Shown: positions 34,671 through 43,282 of the stretch, in pieces
Numbering within the stretch: position 1 is the stretch's first letter
Layout: each line of letters starts with the position of its first letter
Source of the DNA: RHLJ01 sp963974345
Lineage (GTDB): Bacteria > Bacteroidota > Rhodothermia > Balneolales > Balneolaceae
Assembly: GCA_963974345.1 (NCBI GenBank)
Contig: CAXBBW010000001.1
Coordinates: forward strand, 62,001-126,000
Reading direction: 5' to 3'
Length of the DNA stretch: 64,000 nt
Position numbers and translations under genes: made by a program
The notes under the pieces: generated by a model
Told to the model about the DNA's origin: nothing
What the model saw: only the letters and a program-made list of their open reading frames with translations
The model's database searches: none

Positions 34671-35975
34671 TTAAAACGAGAATATGGCACCTAAGCCGAT
34701 TAACTGTCTAAATGCAAAATTCGATTCCGATCCTGAAACATCAGATAACCAGAAAGGAATATCATAGCGGATAAATAGTCCTCTATCCTTACCAAGATAA
34801 TCGGGAATATTGAAGGAAAGATGAAGACCGAATCCTGCATCTGCTAAAATTTGAGGTTCTTGATCTACTCCTGTGACTAATGATGGAATTATATCTGGTA
34901 AAGCAGTGGCATCTGGGTCTTGGACTAAGGTATAATCATCACCTTTTCCGATATCAACAAAAAGATAGGTTCTTAATTCCATTAAATCTCCAATAATGGA
35001 TATGTTCTTTAATTTGTCATTGATAAGGTTTGGAAATTCGAGCTCAGAATTAAACGCAACCATTGATTTATATAAAGGAAAGATAAATTGCGCATTGGGA
35101 TTATTAACAGTATTTAAAAGATTTATTTCTCTATTTAAATAACCTCTTAAGTTCGCACCTCCACCAACTTGAAAACTTCCTGCCTCTAAGAAAGAAGTTG
35201 GAATAGTTCCTTTTGCTCTTGATACTCCATTATTTAGCCAGGTAATCGGAGAATTCATGCTAGATAAGAAAAGATATTCAGGAGCTGTATCTTCAGTTCC
35301 GAATCCTGCAAAGGCTCTCAAGCGTAACTTAAATGCTTTATTGAGATCAATTCTTTGAAGTAATTCAATCGTCCCAACAGAGAATGAAGCAATCTCTTTA
35401 GAAATATTATGGTTAATGTTTACTTTAGCTAAAAACTGTCCTATATCAGGATTTGCACTCCATAGTGCGTTTAAGCCAATGAGAGATTTCCATTGTTTCT
35501 GCCATAAAATTGGGAATGGTCGGTATTCAGAATCAAGGAGTCGTTCTCTAGAAAATGATATGCTTATTTCTCTGTAATTATATTCATCAAATTCAGGTTG
35601 CCAGCGTTTGTTGAACTGGAGTTTATGTTGAGAGTATCCAGTTCTGATACTGCTAATAACTTGAACACTCCCTTCATTTCCATAATCTGAAATAGCTTTA
35701 ATGGGTTCAATAAAAGAAACATAATAGGAAACCGGATTATCAGGGAACCAAGCTCCAAGCCAAAGACCTGCATCTAACCTATGTGGACCATCTTTAAAAG
35801 TTCCCTCAACTTCTCCTAAAACTCTTATTCCGGTTCGAATTCCATCTACATCGTTATACCATAAATCAGGCGCAAAAGTAAAAGAATATGGTTCATCCTG
35901 AGCGGTGATAGAAGATGAAAGCATCACCAAAAAGAAAAGAAAATAAAGTTGTTTCAGGTGATGGAAATACGCCAC
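34671..35975 (-). CDS. Lone outer-membrane barrel, Omp85/surface-antigen-like
   Basis: A 434-residue exported protein with a signal peptide (LYFLFFLVMLSSSITAQD). The mature region is beta-rich throughout. FQVGGGANLRGYLNREIN followed by FNSELEFPNL resembles the barrel part of Omp85 proteins (GGxxxLRGY plus downstream E-rich strand), and the chain ends FRQLIGLGAIFSF. No POTRA domain precedes the barrel. It may be a free-standing barrel or related to the barrel of membrane-attached M1-type peptidases. The start is GTG at 35973-35975, overlapping the Nudix gene by 22 bases. Confidence 0.75.
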   Translation of the reverse strand: MAYFHHLKQLYFLFFLVMLSSSITAQDEPYSFTFAPDLWYNDVDGIRTGIRVLGEVEGTFKDGPHRLDAGLWLGAWFPDNPVSYYVSFIEPIKAISDYGNEGSVQVISSIRTGYSQHKLQFNKRWQPEFDEYNYREISISFSRERLLDSEYRPFPILWQKQWKSLIGLNALWSANPDIGQFLAKVNINHNISKEIASFSVGTIELLQRIDLNKAFKLRLRAFAGFGTEDTAPEYLFLSSMNSPITWLNNGVSRAKGTIPTSFLEAGSFQVGGGANLRGYLNREINLLNTVNNPNAQFIFPLYKSMVAFNSELEFPNLINDKLKNISIIGDLMELRTYLFVDIGKGDDYTLVQDPDATALPDIIPSLVTGVDQEPQILADAGFGLHLSFNIPDYLGKDRGLFIRYDIPFWLSDVSGSESNFAFRQLIGLGAIFSF

Positions 35976-36406
35976 TCTGGTAGGATTTGGTCGTTAACTA
36001 AGAGATTATATGTTAGTCGGATTAATCGTTTTTGTTCCGGCCATGAAAGGTACGCATCAAGTTCTTCAATAGAAATCCAACGATATTCGGTATGTTCATC
36101 ATCCAATTGAGGAGTTGAGCCCAGAATCAACTCAACGGCAAAAGCAGGTATATGATAAACTTGGTCGCTTTTAGCTTCATAAAATGTATTAACGGAAGGT
36201 ATTGTCCAGAATTCAGACGGAATTAATCCAGTTTCTTCTTTTAACTCGCGTAAAGCTGCTTCCCAGCACTTCTCTTCTCCTTCAACTTTTCCTCCAATCA
36301 TCCGCCATTGGTGCGCGTATATTTTATTAGCGGAACGAAGAAAAAGTAGAAACTCTGGTACCCCATCAATTATTCGGTAGACATATACATCAATGAGCTT
36401 TTTCAT
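35954..36406 (-). CDS. Nudix hydrolase
   Basis: A 150-residue pyrophosphohydrolase. The Nudix box GKVEGEEKCWEAALRELKEE...TGL matches GX5EX7REUXEEXGU without deviation. The N-terminus IDVYVYRIIDGVPEFLLFLRS resembles dihydroneopterin-triphosphate or diadenosine-type enzymes, but substrate cannot be assigned. It is 17 bp downstream of greA and overlaps the barrel gene. Confidence 0.92.
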   Translation of the reverse strand: MKKLIDVYVYRIIDGVPEFLLFLRSANKIYAHQWRMIGGKVEGEEKCWEAALRELKEETGLIPSEFWTIPSVNTFYEAKSDQVYHIPAFAVELILGSTPQLDDEHTEYRWISIEELDAYLSWPEQKRLIRLTYNLLVNDQILPEWRISIT

Positions 36407-36423
36407 AAAAAGTCTTCGAATTT

Positions 36424-36897
36424 CTAAATTTCGATCTTTTTAATTTCAAGCTCTAATTTACCTGCAGGCACTGTGACTTCAGCTACTTCACCAATTTTTT
36501 TACCCAACAATCCTTTTCCTATTGGGGAATCAATAGAGATTTTACCTTTTGCAAAGTCAGCTTCATTTGGAGAAACTAAGGTGTAGGTCATTTCTTTCCC
36601 TATCTTCTTATTTAGAATGGTCACCTTTGTTAGAACTCTAACCTGACTTAAATCCAAATCTTTTGCATCAAGAACACGAGCATTTGCTAAAATATCTTCA
36701 AGCTTTGTGATACGATCTTCCATGTGTCCTTGAGCTTCTTTAGCAGCATCATACTCTGCATTTTCACTCAAATCACCCTTAGCTCGTGCTTCTGCAATAT
36801 CAGCAGCCACTTCTCTACGTCCTCGTGTTTTTAAATCTTTTAACTCGGCATCCAGCTTGTCATAGCCTTCTTGTGATAAATATTGGATGTTGCTCAT
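36424..36897 (-). CDS. greA: Transcription elongation factor GreA
   Basis: Rescues backtracked RNA polymerase by stimulating transcript cleavage. The 157-residue protein has the N-terminal coiled coil (LSQEGYDKLDAELKDLK... GDLSENAEYDAAKEAQGHMEDRI) with the acidic tip, and the C-terminal FKBP-like domain (SPIGKGLLGKKIGEVAEV). It is the first gene of the long minus-strand run leading to pta, and a terminator separates it from the MFS gene upstream. Confidence 0.97.
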   Translation of the reverse strand: MSNIQYLSQEGYDKLDAELKDLKTRGRREVAADIAEARAKGDLSENAEYDAAKEAQGHMEDRITKLEDILANARVLDAKDLDLSQVRVLTKVTILNKKIGKEMTYTLVSPNEADFAKGKISIDSPIGKGLLGKKIGEVAEVTVPAGKLELEIKKIEI

Positions 36898-36927
36898 TAC
36901 ATTATTCCTTTCTTCGATTCTTTATAT

Positions 36928-36962
36928 AAAAAAAAGCATTCCGCTTTTTGTGGGATGCTTTA
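36928..36962 (-). terminator. Intrinsic terminator of the MFS gene
   Basis: On the minus strand AAAGCATCCC and GGAATGCTTT form a stem with one mismatch around a nine-base loop, followed by a long T run (from the A tract at 36928-36935). It lies between the MFS stop (37011) and the greA start. Confidence 0.85.
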
Positions 36963-37010
36963 TATCTGATCAATTACAATACAAAAAATACAAGTATTAA
37001 GCTTATTTGT

Positions 37011-38240
37011 CTAATTATAATGCGTGTTTTCTTTAGTTGATAATGATTTTATCGAAAGTACAAACGCAAGCATTATAAATATTGAGCCTGCAAAAAAAGG
37101 TGCTCCAGGAAAATGAAGGAACGCAACTTCTGATGTGAAAAAACTAAACAGATTGGTCATTAATAACGGGCCAAAAATAGCTGTAAAGCTTACTAAACTG
37201 GTTAAAGCACCTTGTAATTCTCCTTGTTGGTTATCCGGAATTTTATTCGAAATAATACCTCTTAAAGCAGGACCTGAGAATCCTCCAAGGCAGTATGGAA
37301 TAACCATTATCAACATAATATATCCTGTCGGAGAAAGTGAGAACCCAATTAATCCTATTGCACTGAATACTAAGCCTACATACACGGAATTCACTTCACC
37401 AAACTTTGGAATTACGACTCTTGTCAATCCTCCTTGCACTATAGCAACGCAAATACCAACTACACCAAGTGAAATACCAACCATCCCCTCATCCCAAGCA
37501 AATTTATACATCGTATAATACGTCCACGTACTTTGGGTAGCATGTTGAGCCATATATATAAGAAAGAATATTCCTAGCATGGCAGTAATACCAGGATACT
37601 TTCGTACTTGTTTGAGAGAGCCCAATGGATTAGCTCTTTTTAAGTCAAAAGGTCTGCGGTTTTCTTTAGATAAAGACTCAGGAAGTACAAAAAAACCATA
37701 AAGAAAGTTTAGAAAAGTTAGACCCGCCGCAGCAAAAAACGGGATTCTAGGACCTATTTCACCAAGTAACCCCCCAATTACTGGACCAATAATAAAACCA
37801 AACCCAAAAGCAGCGCCTACAAGCCCAAAATTTTGAGCTCTTTTTTCGGGAGTACTAATATCGGCAATATAAGCTGTGGCTGTAGTTATGCTTGCCCCAG
37901 TTATACCTGCAACAAAACGAGCTGCGAAAAGCCATCCAATCGTGGGTGCAAATCCGGTGATAAGATAATCGATTCCAAATCCCGCTAATGAACATAGTAA
38001 AACAGGACGTCTACCAAATCGATCACTTAGTGCTCCAATTATTGGAGCAAAGATAAACTGAGTAAAGGAATACAGAAACATTAATGCACCGCCATATAAT
38101 GCAGCATCGCTTAATTCTTCGCCTGTAAGCTCTACAATAAGAGAAGGAACTACAGGTATAATAATCCCTAAACCGATTACATCGAGCAAAATGGTAATAA
38201 ATATAAAGGCTAAAGCTGCTTTACGCGGTTCTTTCTGCAT
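37011..38240 (-). CDS. MFS transporter, TetA-like DHA1 family
   Basis: A 409-residue exporter with 12 predicted helices from the ATG at 38238-38240 (MQKEPRKAALAF); a TTG 54 bases upstream is rejected. DVIGLGIIIPVVP and SDRFGRRPVLL are motifs of the 12-helix drug:H+ antiporter branch. Related proteins export tetracyclines or other compounds, but most such chromosomal copies have unknown substrates. It has its own terminator and is divergent from the trmH-like gene. Confidence 0.9.
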   Translation of the reverse strand: MQKEPRKAALAFIFITILLDVIGLGIIIPVVPSLIVELTGEELSDAALYGGALMFLYSFTQFIFAPIIGALSDRFGRRPVLLCSLAGFGIDYLITGFAPTIGWLFAARFVAGITGASITTATAYIADISTPEKRAQNFGLVGAAFGFGFIIGPVIGGLLGEIGPRIPFFAAAGLTFLNFLYGFFVLPESLSKENRRPFDLKRANPLGSLKQVRKYPGITAMLGIFFLIYMAQHATQSTWTYYTMYKFAWDEGMVGISLGVVGICVAIVQGGLTRVVIPKFGEVNSVYVGLVFSAIGLIGFSLSPTGYIMLIMVIPYCLGGFSGPALRGIISNKIPDNQQGELQGALTSLVSFTAIFGPLLMTNLFSFFTSEVAFLHFPGAPFFAGSIFIMLAFVLSIKSLSTKENTHYN

Positions 38241-38321
38241 ATGAATTTTCTTGGCTCGCAATGATACTGGTATTTGAAAGGGATTGAAAGACAAATCAAA
38301 TAATTCATTGAAATTGCAACG

Positions 38322-38339
38322 TCCCCTCTTGAGAGGGGA
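38322..38339. repeat. GC-rich hairpin, family 2-like
   Basis: TCCCCTC (38322-38328) pairs with GAGGGGA (38333-38339) around TTGA in the divergent gap between the MFS and trmH-like genes. It resembles the other GC-rich hairpins at 22539 and 39039. Confidence 0.6.
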
Positions 38340-38380
38340 TTCAAGGGTGTGTACATTAAATTAAAAATTCGAAACGCTAT

Positions 38381-38917
38381 ATGCCCCAAAAACTCTCTAC
38401 AAAAGAAATACTAAAACAAAACCTCGCTCAATCTCCTCCATCTAAACTGGGAGAGGTGAAAGTGATTCTCCATAACATTCGAAGTCTTCATAATGTCGGT
38501 TCTATGTTTCGTTCTTCTGATGCTTTTGGAATAGCTGAGTTACTTCTCTCTGGATATACACCTCACCCTCCCCGACCCGAAATAAACAAAACAGCCATTG
38601 GAGCAGAAGAGTTTGTAAAATGGAGTGGTTGGGACAACGTAAATGAACTTTGTGCTTCACTTAAAAAAGATGGTTATACCTTAGTTGGTCTTGAACAAAC
38701 AACTCAAAGTATTCCTCTTCCTGATTTCGATGCTAAAGCACATTCCAAACTTTGTTTAATTATGGGGAATGAAGTCACTGGCATTGATGAAGACATACTC
38801 CCATATATTGATGCATTTGTTTCGATTCCTCAATTTGGGCAAAAGCACTCCCTTAATGTTTCGGTCGCTGCTGGAGTGATGTTGTATGCATTGTTAGAAA
38901 AGTTGTGGGATAAATAA
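38381..38917 (+). CDS. TrmH/SpoU family RNA methyltransferase
   Basis: A SPOUT-fold SAM-dependent 2'-O-methyltransferase of 178 residues. VKVILHNIRSLHNVGSMFRSSDAFG is motif 1, LIMGNEVTGID motif 2 and IPQFGQKHSLNVSVAAGVMLYALL motif 3, including the trefoil-knot SAM site. No extra N- or C-terminal substrate domain is present. Target RNA, tRNA or rRNA, cannot be told. Confidence 0.93.
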   Translation: MPQKLSTKEILKQNLAQSPPSKLGEVKVILHNIRSLHNVGSMFRSSDAFGIAELLLSGYTPHPPRPEINKTAIGAEEFVKWSGWDNVNELCASLKKDGYTLVGLEQTTQSIPLPDFDAKAHSKLCLIMGNEVTGIDEDILPYIDAFVSIPQFGQKHSLNVSVAAGVMLYALLEKLWDK

Positions 38918-39038
38918 CTTTTACGATCTAAGTAAAGCAATGGGCATTGATTCAGCTCTGGATTCCTGTATTCAAAGGAATGGATGAGTTAGCTTGATAG
39001 GTGGTAAATTTTCTGTTGGATTACTACCCATTTCTTGT

Positions 39039-39052
39039 CCTCCCAGCGGAGG
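39039..39052. repeat. GC-rich hairpin, family 2-like
   Basis: CCTCC (39039-39043) pairs with GGAGG (39048-39052) around CAGC, in the 256-bp gap before metG. The stem is only five base pairs; I list it because it resembles the other GC-rich palindromes. The rest of the gap shows nothing identifiable. Confidence 0.4.
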
Positions 39053-39173
39053 TTGAGATCTTAGGTTTGTAAGAAACAACGCATAAAAATAATTAAGAAT
39101 TCAATAATTTATTATTCATAATTCCCTTAAGCTTTGTTTATCTTCGGTGCTTATAAAGGATTTTAGCTTATAG

Positions 39174-41207
39174 ATGTCAGATAAAAAGAAAATTTTAGTT
39201 ACTTCGGCACTTCCCTATGCAAATGGACCTCTTCATTTAGGTCACCTTGCTGGAGCGTATTTAACCGCCGATTTATATGTCCGCTACAAAAGACTAACCG
39301 GAGCTGATGTTGCTTATATATGTGGTTCAGATGAACATGGAGTTCCGATTACAATTGCAGCCGAGAAAGAAGGTGTTTCCCCTCAGGATATAGTTGATCG
39401 TTATCATGAAATGAATAAGAAAGTGTTCCAGGATTTTGGAATCTCTTTCGACTACTATGGACGAACCAGTTCTAAAGTTCATCACGAGACTTCTCAGGAA
39501 ATTTTCTTAAAGCTTCACGAAAAAGGATTTTTTAAAAAGAAGACTGAGCAACAGTTGTATGACGCAAAGTCTGATATGTTTCTCCCGGATCGTTATGTTA
39601 AAGGGACTTGTCCAAATTGTAGCTTTACCGAAGCTTATGGTGATCAATGTGAGAATTGTGGCACTTCCCTCTCTCCTACTGAATTAATTAATCCAATCAG
39701 TGCTCTTTCAGGTGAAGTTCCTGAGTTAAAAGAAACTGAGCACTGGTATATGCCTTTGGGAGATATCCAACCTAAGCTAGAGAAATGGCTAGATACTCGT
39801 GAAAACTGGAAACCAAATGTAATAGGGCAGGTTAAAAGTTGGCTTAATGATGGTCTTTCAGACCGAGCTGCAACAAGAGATCTAAGCTGGGGCGTACCTG
39901 TTCCTCTGGAAGAGGCCAAAGGAAAAGTGCTTTACGTTTGGTTTGATGCTCCAATTGGGTATATCTCAGCCACTAAAGAATGGGCTCTAGAAAAAGGCAG
40001 TCCTGAATCTTGGAAAGATTATTGGCAAGACGAAAACACCGAACTTTATCATTTTATAGGAAAAGATAACATTGTATTTCACTGCATCATGTTCCCCATT
40101 GTGTTAATGGAACATGGTGATTTTGTTCTTCCAAAAAATGTGCCTGCAAACGAATTCTTAAATCTTGAAGGTAAAAAGCTTTCAACTTCTAGAGGTTGGG
40201 CCGTTTGGCTTCATGAATATTTAGAAGATTTTGAGCCAGACTTACTTCGCTATGCTCTTGGATCTACCCTTCCTGAAAGTAAAGATTCTGACTTTTCTTG
40301 GAAAGATTTTCAAGCCAGAGTAAATAATGAGCTTGCTGCAGTTTTAGGGAATTTTGTAAACCGTTCTCTAACTTTTACTTCAAAGTTTGCAGATGGAAAC
40401 GTACCTGAATTGATTGATCCTTCTAACATTGATTTGGAAGCCTTAAAAGCGATTTCTGATCAAAAAGAGAAAGTTACAGCTGCGTACGAAACTTTCCGTT
40501 TTAAAGAAGCTATAGCCGAAACTATTCAATTGGCTAGAGTTGGGAATAAATATTTTACTGAAACGGAACCTTGGAAAACCAGAAATGAGAATCCTCAAGT
40601 TTGTAATAACACGTTGTATGTAAGTGTTCAAATTTGTGCTGCACTTTCTTTATTGATGGAGCCTGTACTCCCTACTTCCATGAAGAATCTTAGAGTTCAA
40701 CTTCGAATAACTGAAGGATTTAGCTGGGATGATATCAGTGAATCATTGGTTCCATCAGGAACAAAAATCGAAGTTGGTGAAGTTCTTTTTACTAAAGTTG
40801 AAGATGAACAAATAGAAAAACAGGTAAAGAAATTGGAAGAACGAGCAGCTGCAAAAAATCCAGTATCTAAATTCTCAAAACTTAAAGAGAATATTGAGTT
40901 TGGTGATTTTATGAAGCTTGATCTCCGTGCTGGCGAAATCATTTCTGCAGAAAAAATTGAGAAATCAGATAAGCTTTTAAAACTTTTCGTTGATCTGGGA
41001 ATTGAAAAACGAACTATTGTCTCAGGAATTGCTAAACATGTAGATATTGAGAATTTAATAGGACAAAAAGTAGCTGTAGTTGCTAATTTAGCACCAAAAA
41101 AATTAATGGGCGTTGAAAGTCAAGGTATGATTTTAATGGCAGAAGATAGTGAAGGCAACCTTAAATTCGCTGAAACTACAGCAGAATCAGGTAGCACTAT
41201 TACCTAA
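39174..41207 (+). CDS. metG: Methionyl-tRNA synthetase with C-terminal tRNA-binding domain
   Basis: Charges tRNA-Met. The class I HIGH motif is HLGH in GPLHLGHLAGAYL, and KMSKS is KLSTS in EGKKLSTSRG. A four-cysteine zinc knuckle (CPNC...CENC) is in the connective region near 145-165. The last ~110 residues form the EMAP/Trbp111-type tRNA-binding domain (DFMKLDLRAGEI... GVESQGMILMA). At 677 residues it is the long, dimeric form. The debranching-enzyme gene begins one base after its stop. Confidence 0.97.
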   Translation: MSDKKKILVTSALPYANGPLHLGHLAGAYLTADLYVRYKRLTGADVAYICGSDEHGVPITIAAEKEGVSPQDIVDRYHEMNKKVFQDFGISFDYYGRTSSKVHHETSQEIFLKLHEKGFFKKKTEQQLYDAKSDMFLPDRYVKGTCPNCSFTEAYGDQCENCGTSLSPTELINPISALSGEVPELKETEHWYMPLGDIQPKLEKWLDTRENWKPNVIGQVKSWLNDGLSDRAATRDLSWGVPVPLEEAKGKVLYVWFDAPIGYISATKEWALEKGSPESWKDYWQDENTELYHFIGKDNIVFHCIMFPIVLMEHGDFVLPKNVPANEFLNLEGKKLSTSRGWAVWLHEYLEDFEPDLLRYALGSTLPESKDSDFSWKDFQARVNNELAAVLGNFVNRSLTFTSKFADGNVPELIDPSNIDLEALKAISDQKEKVTAAYETFRFKEAIAETIQLARVGNKYFTETEPWKTRNENPQVCNNTLYVSVQICAALSLLMEPVLPTSMKNLRVQLRITEGFSWDDISESLVPSGTKIEVGEVLFTKVEDEQIEKQVKKLEERAAAKNPVSKFSKLKENIEFGDFMKLDLRAGEIISAEKIEKSDKLLKLFVDLGIEKRTIVSGIAKHVDIENLIGQKVAVVANLAPKKLMGVESQGMILMAEDSEGNLKFAETTAESGSTIT

Positions 41208-41208
41208 T

Positions 41209-43239
41209 ATGCCTTTAACGAAATCTACAGAAATTACTAACTCATTTCGGTTTGATGAATATCAGCTTGGCTATACTATCCTTAAGAAAGGAATTGTATT
41301 CAGGCTTTTTGCACCTAGAGCTGACAAAATTACACTTATAATATTCGATCACTATGAACAAACTTCGGGTACTTCTTTTGACTTAACTAAGGAGTCCACC
41401 GGAATTTGGAATTTCTACTACCCTAAAAATGATATTCTCAATAAATGGTATGGCTATAACATTCATAAAGATATGGAATCACCATTCTTTGAGAAAACTA
41501 GTCACATTATTGCAGATCCATGGAGTAAGCACGTAACCTCACGTAATCATTATCTTGGGTTTGCTAAAACTAAGATTATTCCAGAACAAAAATTTGACTG
41601 GGAAGGTGACGATTTTGTTACTCCTGATGATCCACGAGACTTGGTAGTTTATGAAGCACATATTAAAGATATGGTAGCACATCCTTCTGCTAAAACGTAC
41701 GTTCAAGGTGTCTATAATGATTTTAGACAAGCTGAAGTGGGAGGAATCAACCACTTAAAAAAATTAGGTGTCAATGCTGTAGAGTTTCTTCCATTACAAA
41801 AGTTTGCGTATTACGAGCCTCCCTTCAATCATAAAATTGAAGGCGGATTGATAAACACTTGGAATCCATATTCAAGAAATTATTGGGGTTATATGACCTC
41901 TTTCTTTCTCGCCCCAGAAACAGTGTATGCTTCTGATGCTACACTTAAGGAAAAAGAAATTGTTGGGAAGTCAGAAGTAGCCGTAAAGGAATTGAAAGAG
42001 TTAGTCAAAGCCCTTCACAAAGAGAAAATATCTGTAATAATGGATGTTGTTTATAACCACGCATCTCAATATGATTTAAATCCTCTTAAATACACTGATA
42101 AAGGCCATTACTTTCGAACCAACGAATTAGGTCAATATCTAAATGATAGCTGGACTGGAAATGATATTGAAACCCATTCAGAATATTCGAGAAAACTGAT
42201 TGTTGAATCTATTAAATATTGGATGACTGAATATCATATAGATGGTTTCCGATTCGATTTGGCTGGTATAATTGATTGGGAAACAATTGATCTTATTAAG
42301 CAAGAAGCTGAGAAAATTAATCCAAATGTGATTTTGATTGCTGAACCATGGGGTGGTGAATATAAACCTGTAGGTTTTTCTGATCATGGTTGGATTTCAT
42401 GGAATGACAGAATCAGAAATGGATTCAAAGGTTATGATCCAATCCACAATAAAGGGATGATATTTGGAACTTGGAGCCATGGAACTACCCGATTTGCTTT
42501 AGAGAACTTTATTCGTGGAACTCTAGAAACAGCTGAGCATGGTTTGTTTAATTCATCGGCTCACTCTGTAAATTATATTGAGAGTCATGATGGTTATACC
42601 CTTGGAGATTTTATAAGGATCGGTATTCAACCTGAGAAAAAAGATAAAATTTATTTAAAAAAGAATGCCATTACTAAGCTTGGTAAAAAAGAAATGGCGG
42701 TTTCTAAACTTGCAGCTTTTTGTTTATTTGTTAGTCAAGGTATTTCCATGATTCATGCTGGGCAAGAATGGGGACGCGCTAAGGTTATCACCGATCATTC
42801 GGGAAAGGATCAAAATATTGGTAAACTAGATCACGACTCTTACAATAAGGATAATGAAACGAATTGGCTCAATTTTAATGAAATCGATACTAATAAAGAG
42901 CTATTTAAATATTACTCAGGACTAATAGAACTTCGAAAGAATAGCCCTGCACTTAGAAAGGCTTTACCAAAAGAAATAATTTTTAAAGTCTATAAAGACC
43001 CTTTACATATTACATTTTCGATTGATGGAATAAGTAGTGGAGATAAATATGATTACTTTATTTCAATAAATGCTAATATCAGCAAGAAAAATGAAATTTC
43101 AATCCCGAATGGTTCTTGGGAACTAGTTGTAAACGAAAATCAATGTAATACGACCGGTATAAAAAATATAGAAAACAAGTACATGCTCCCTGCTTCATCA
43201 GGGGTTGTATTAAGAAAGTTGCGAGTGACTATATCTTAA
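41209..43239 (+). CDS. GH13 debranching enzyme (pullulanase/GlgX-like)
   Basis: A 676-residue glycoside hydrolase from the ATG at 41209-41211; an ATG 60 bases upstream overlaps metG and lacks homology. An N-terminal CBM48-type domain (FRLFAPRADKITLIIFDHYEQ) precedes the GH13 barrel. VVYEAHIKDM, NYWGYMTSFF, the nucleophile in GFRFDLAGIID, the acid/base Glu in LIAEPWGG and ESHDGY complete the catalytic set. The pattern is that of type I pullulanase/isoamylase cleaving alpha-1,6 links in glycogen-like polymers. No signal peptide is present, so it acts in the cytoplasm. Confidence 0.93.
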   Translation: MPLTKSTEITNSFRFDEYQLGYTILKKGIVFRLFAPRADKITLIIFDHYEQTSGTSFDLTKESTGIWNFYYPKNDILNKWYGYNIHKDMESPFFEKTSHIIADPWSKHVTSRNHYLGFAKTKIIPEQKFDWEGDDFVTPDDPRDLVVYEAHIKDMVAHPSAKTYVQGVYNDFRQAEVGGINHLKKLGVNAVEFLPLQKFAYYEPPFNHKIEGGLINTWNPYSRNYWGYMTSFFLAPETVYASDATLKEKEIVGKSEVAVKELKELVKALHKEKISVIMDVVYNHASQYDLNPLKYTDKGHYFRTNELGQYLNDSWTGNDIETHSEYSRKLIVESIKYWMTEYHIDGFRFDLAGIIDWETIDLIKQEAEKINPNVILIAEPWGGEYKPVGFSDHGWISWNDRIRNGFKGYDPIHNKGMIFGTWSHGTTRFALENFIRGTLETAEHGLFNSSAHSVNYIESHDGYTLGDFIRIGIQPEKKDKIYLKKNAITKLGKKEMAVSKLAAFCLFVSQGISMIHAGQEWGRAKVITDHSGKDQNIGKLDHDSYNKDNETNWLNFNEIDTNKELFKYYSGLIELRKNSPALRKALPKEIIFKVYKDPLHITFSIDGISSGDKYDYFISINANISKKNEISIPNGSWELVVNENQCNTTGIKNIENKYMLPASSGVVLRKLRVTIS

Positions 43240-43270
43240 AATATTTTGTGCCGTTATAATTTAAATAATT

Positions 43271-43277
43271 GGAGGAA
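43271..43277 (+). promoter_or_regulatory. Ribosome-binding site fixing a TTG start
   Basis: GGAGGAA lies five bases before the TTG at 43283-43285. This strong box supports the TTG as the genuine start of the SNF transporter gene. Confidence 0.75.
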
Positions 43278-43282
43278 ATCCT

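Noticed and set aside
31734..36897. Caspase-based abortive-infection defence system
   Set aside because: The caspase-like domain lacks both catalytic residues, is on a lipoprotein and has no sensor or effector neighbours; the genes around it are metabolic.
37011..38240. Tetracycline-resistance gene
   Set aside because: The MFS protein has TetA-like motifs, but so do many chromosomal exporters of unknown substrate, and no mobile element or resistance context is present.
41149..41208. Upstream ATG start for the GH13 enzyme
   Set aside because: It would overlap the metG end by 59 bases and add 20 residues with no match to the CBM48 start; the ATG at 41209 follows the metG stop directly.
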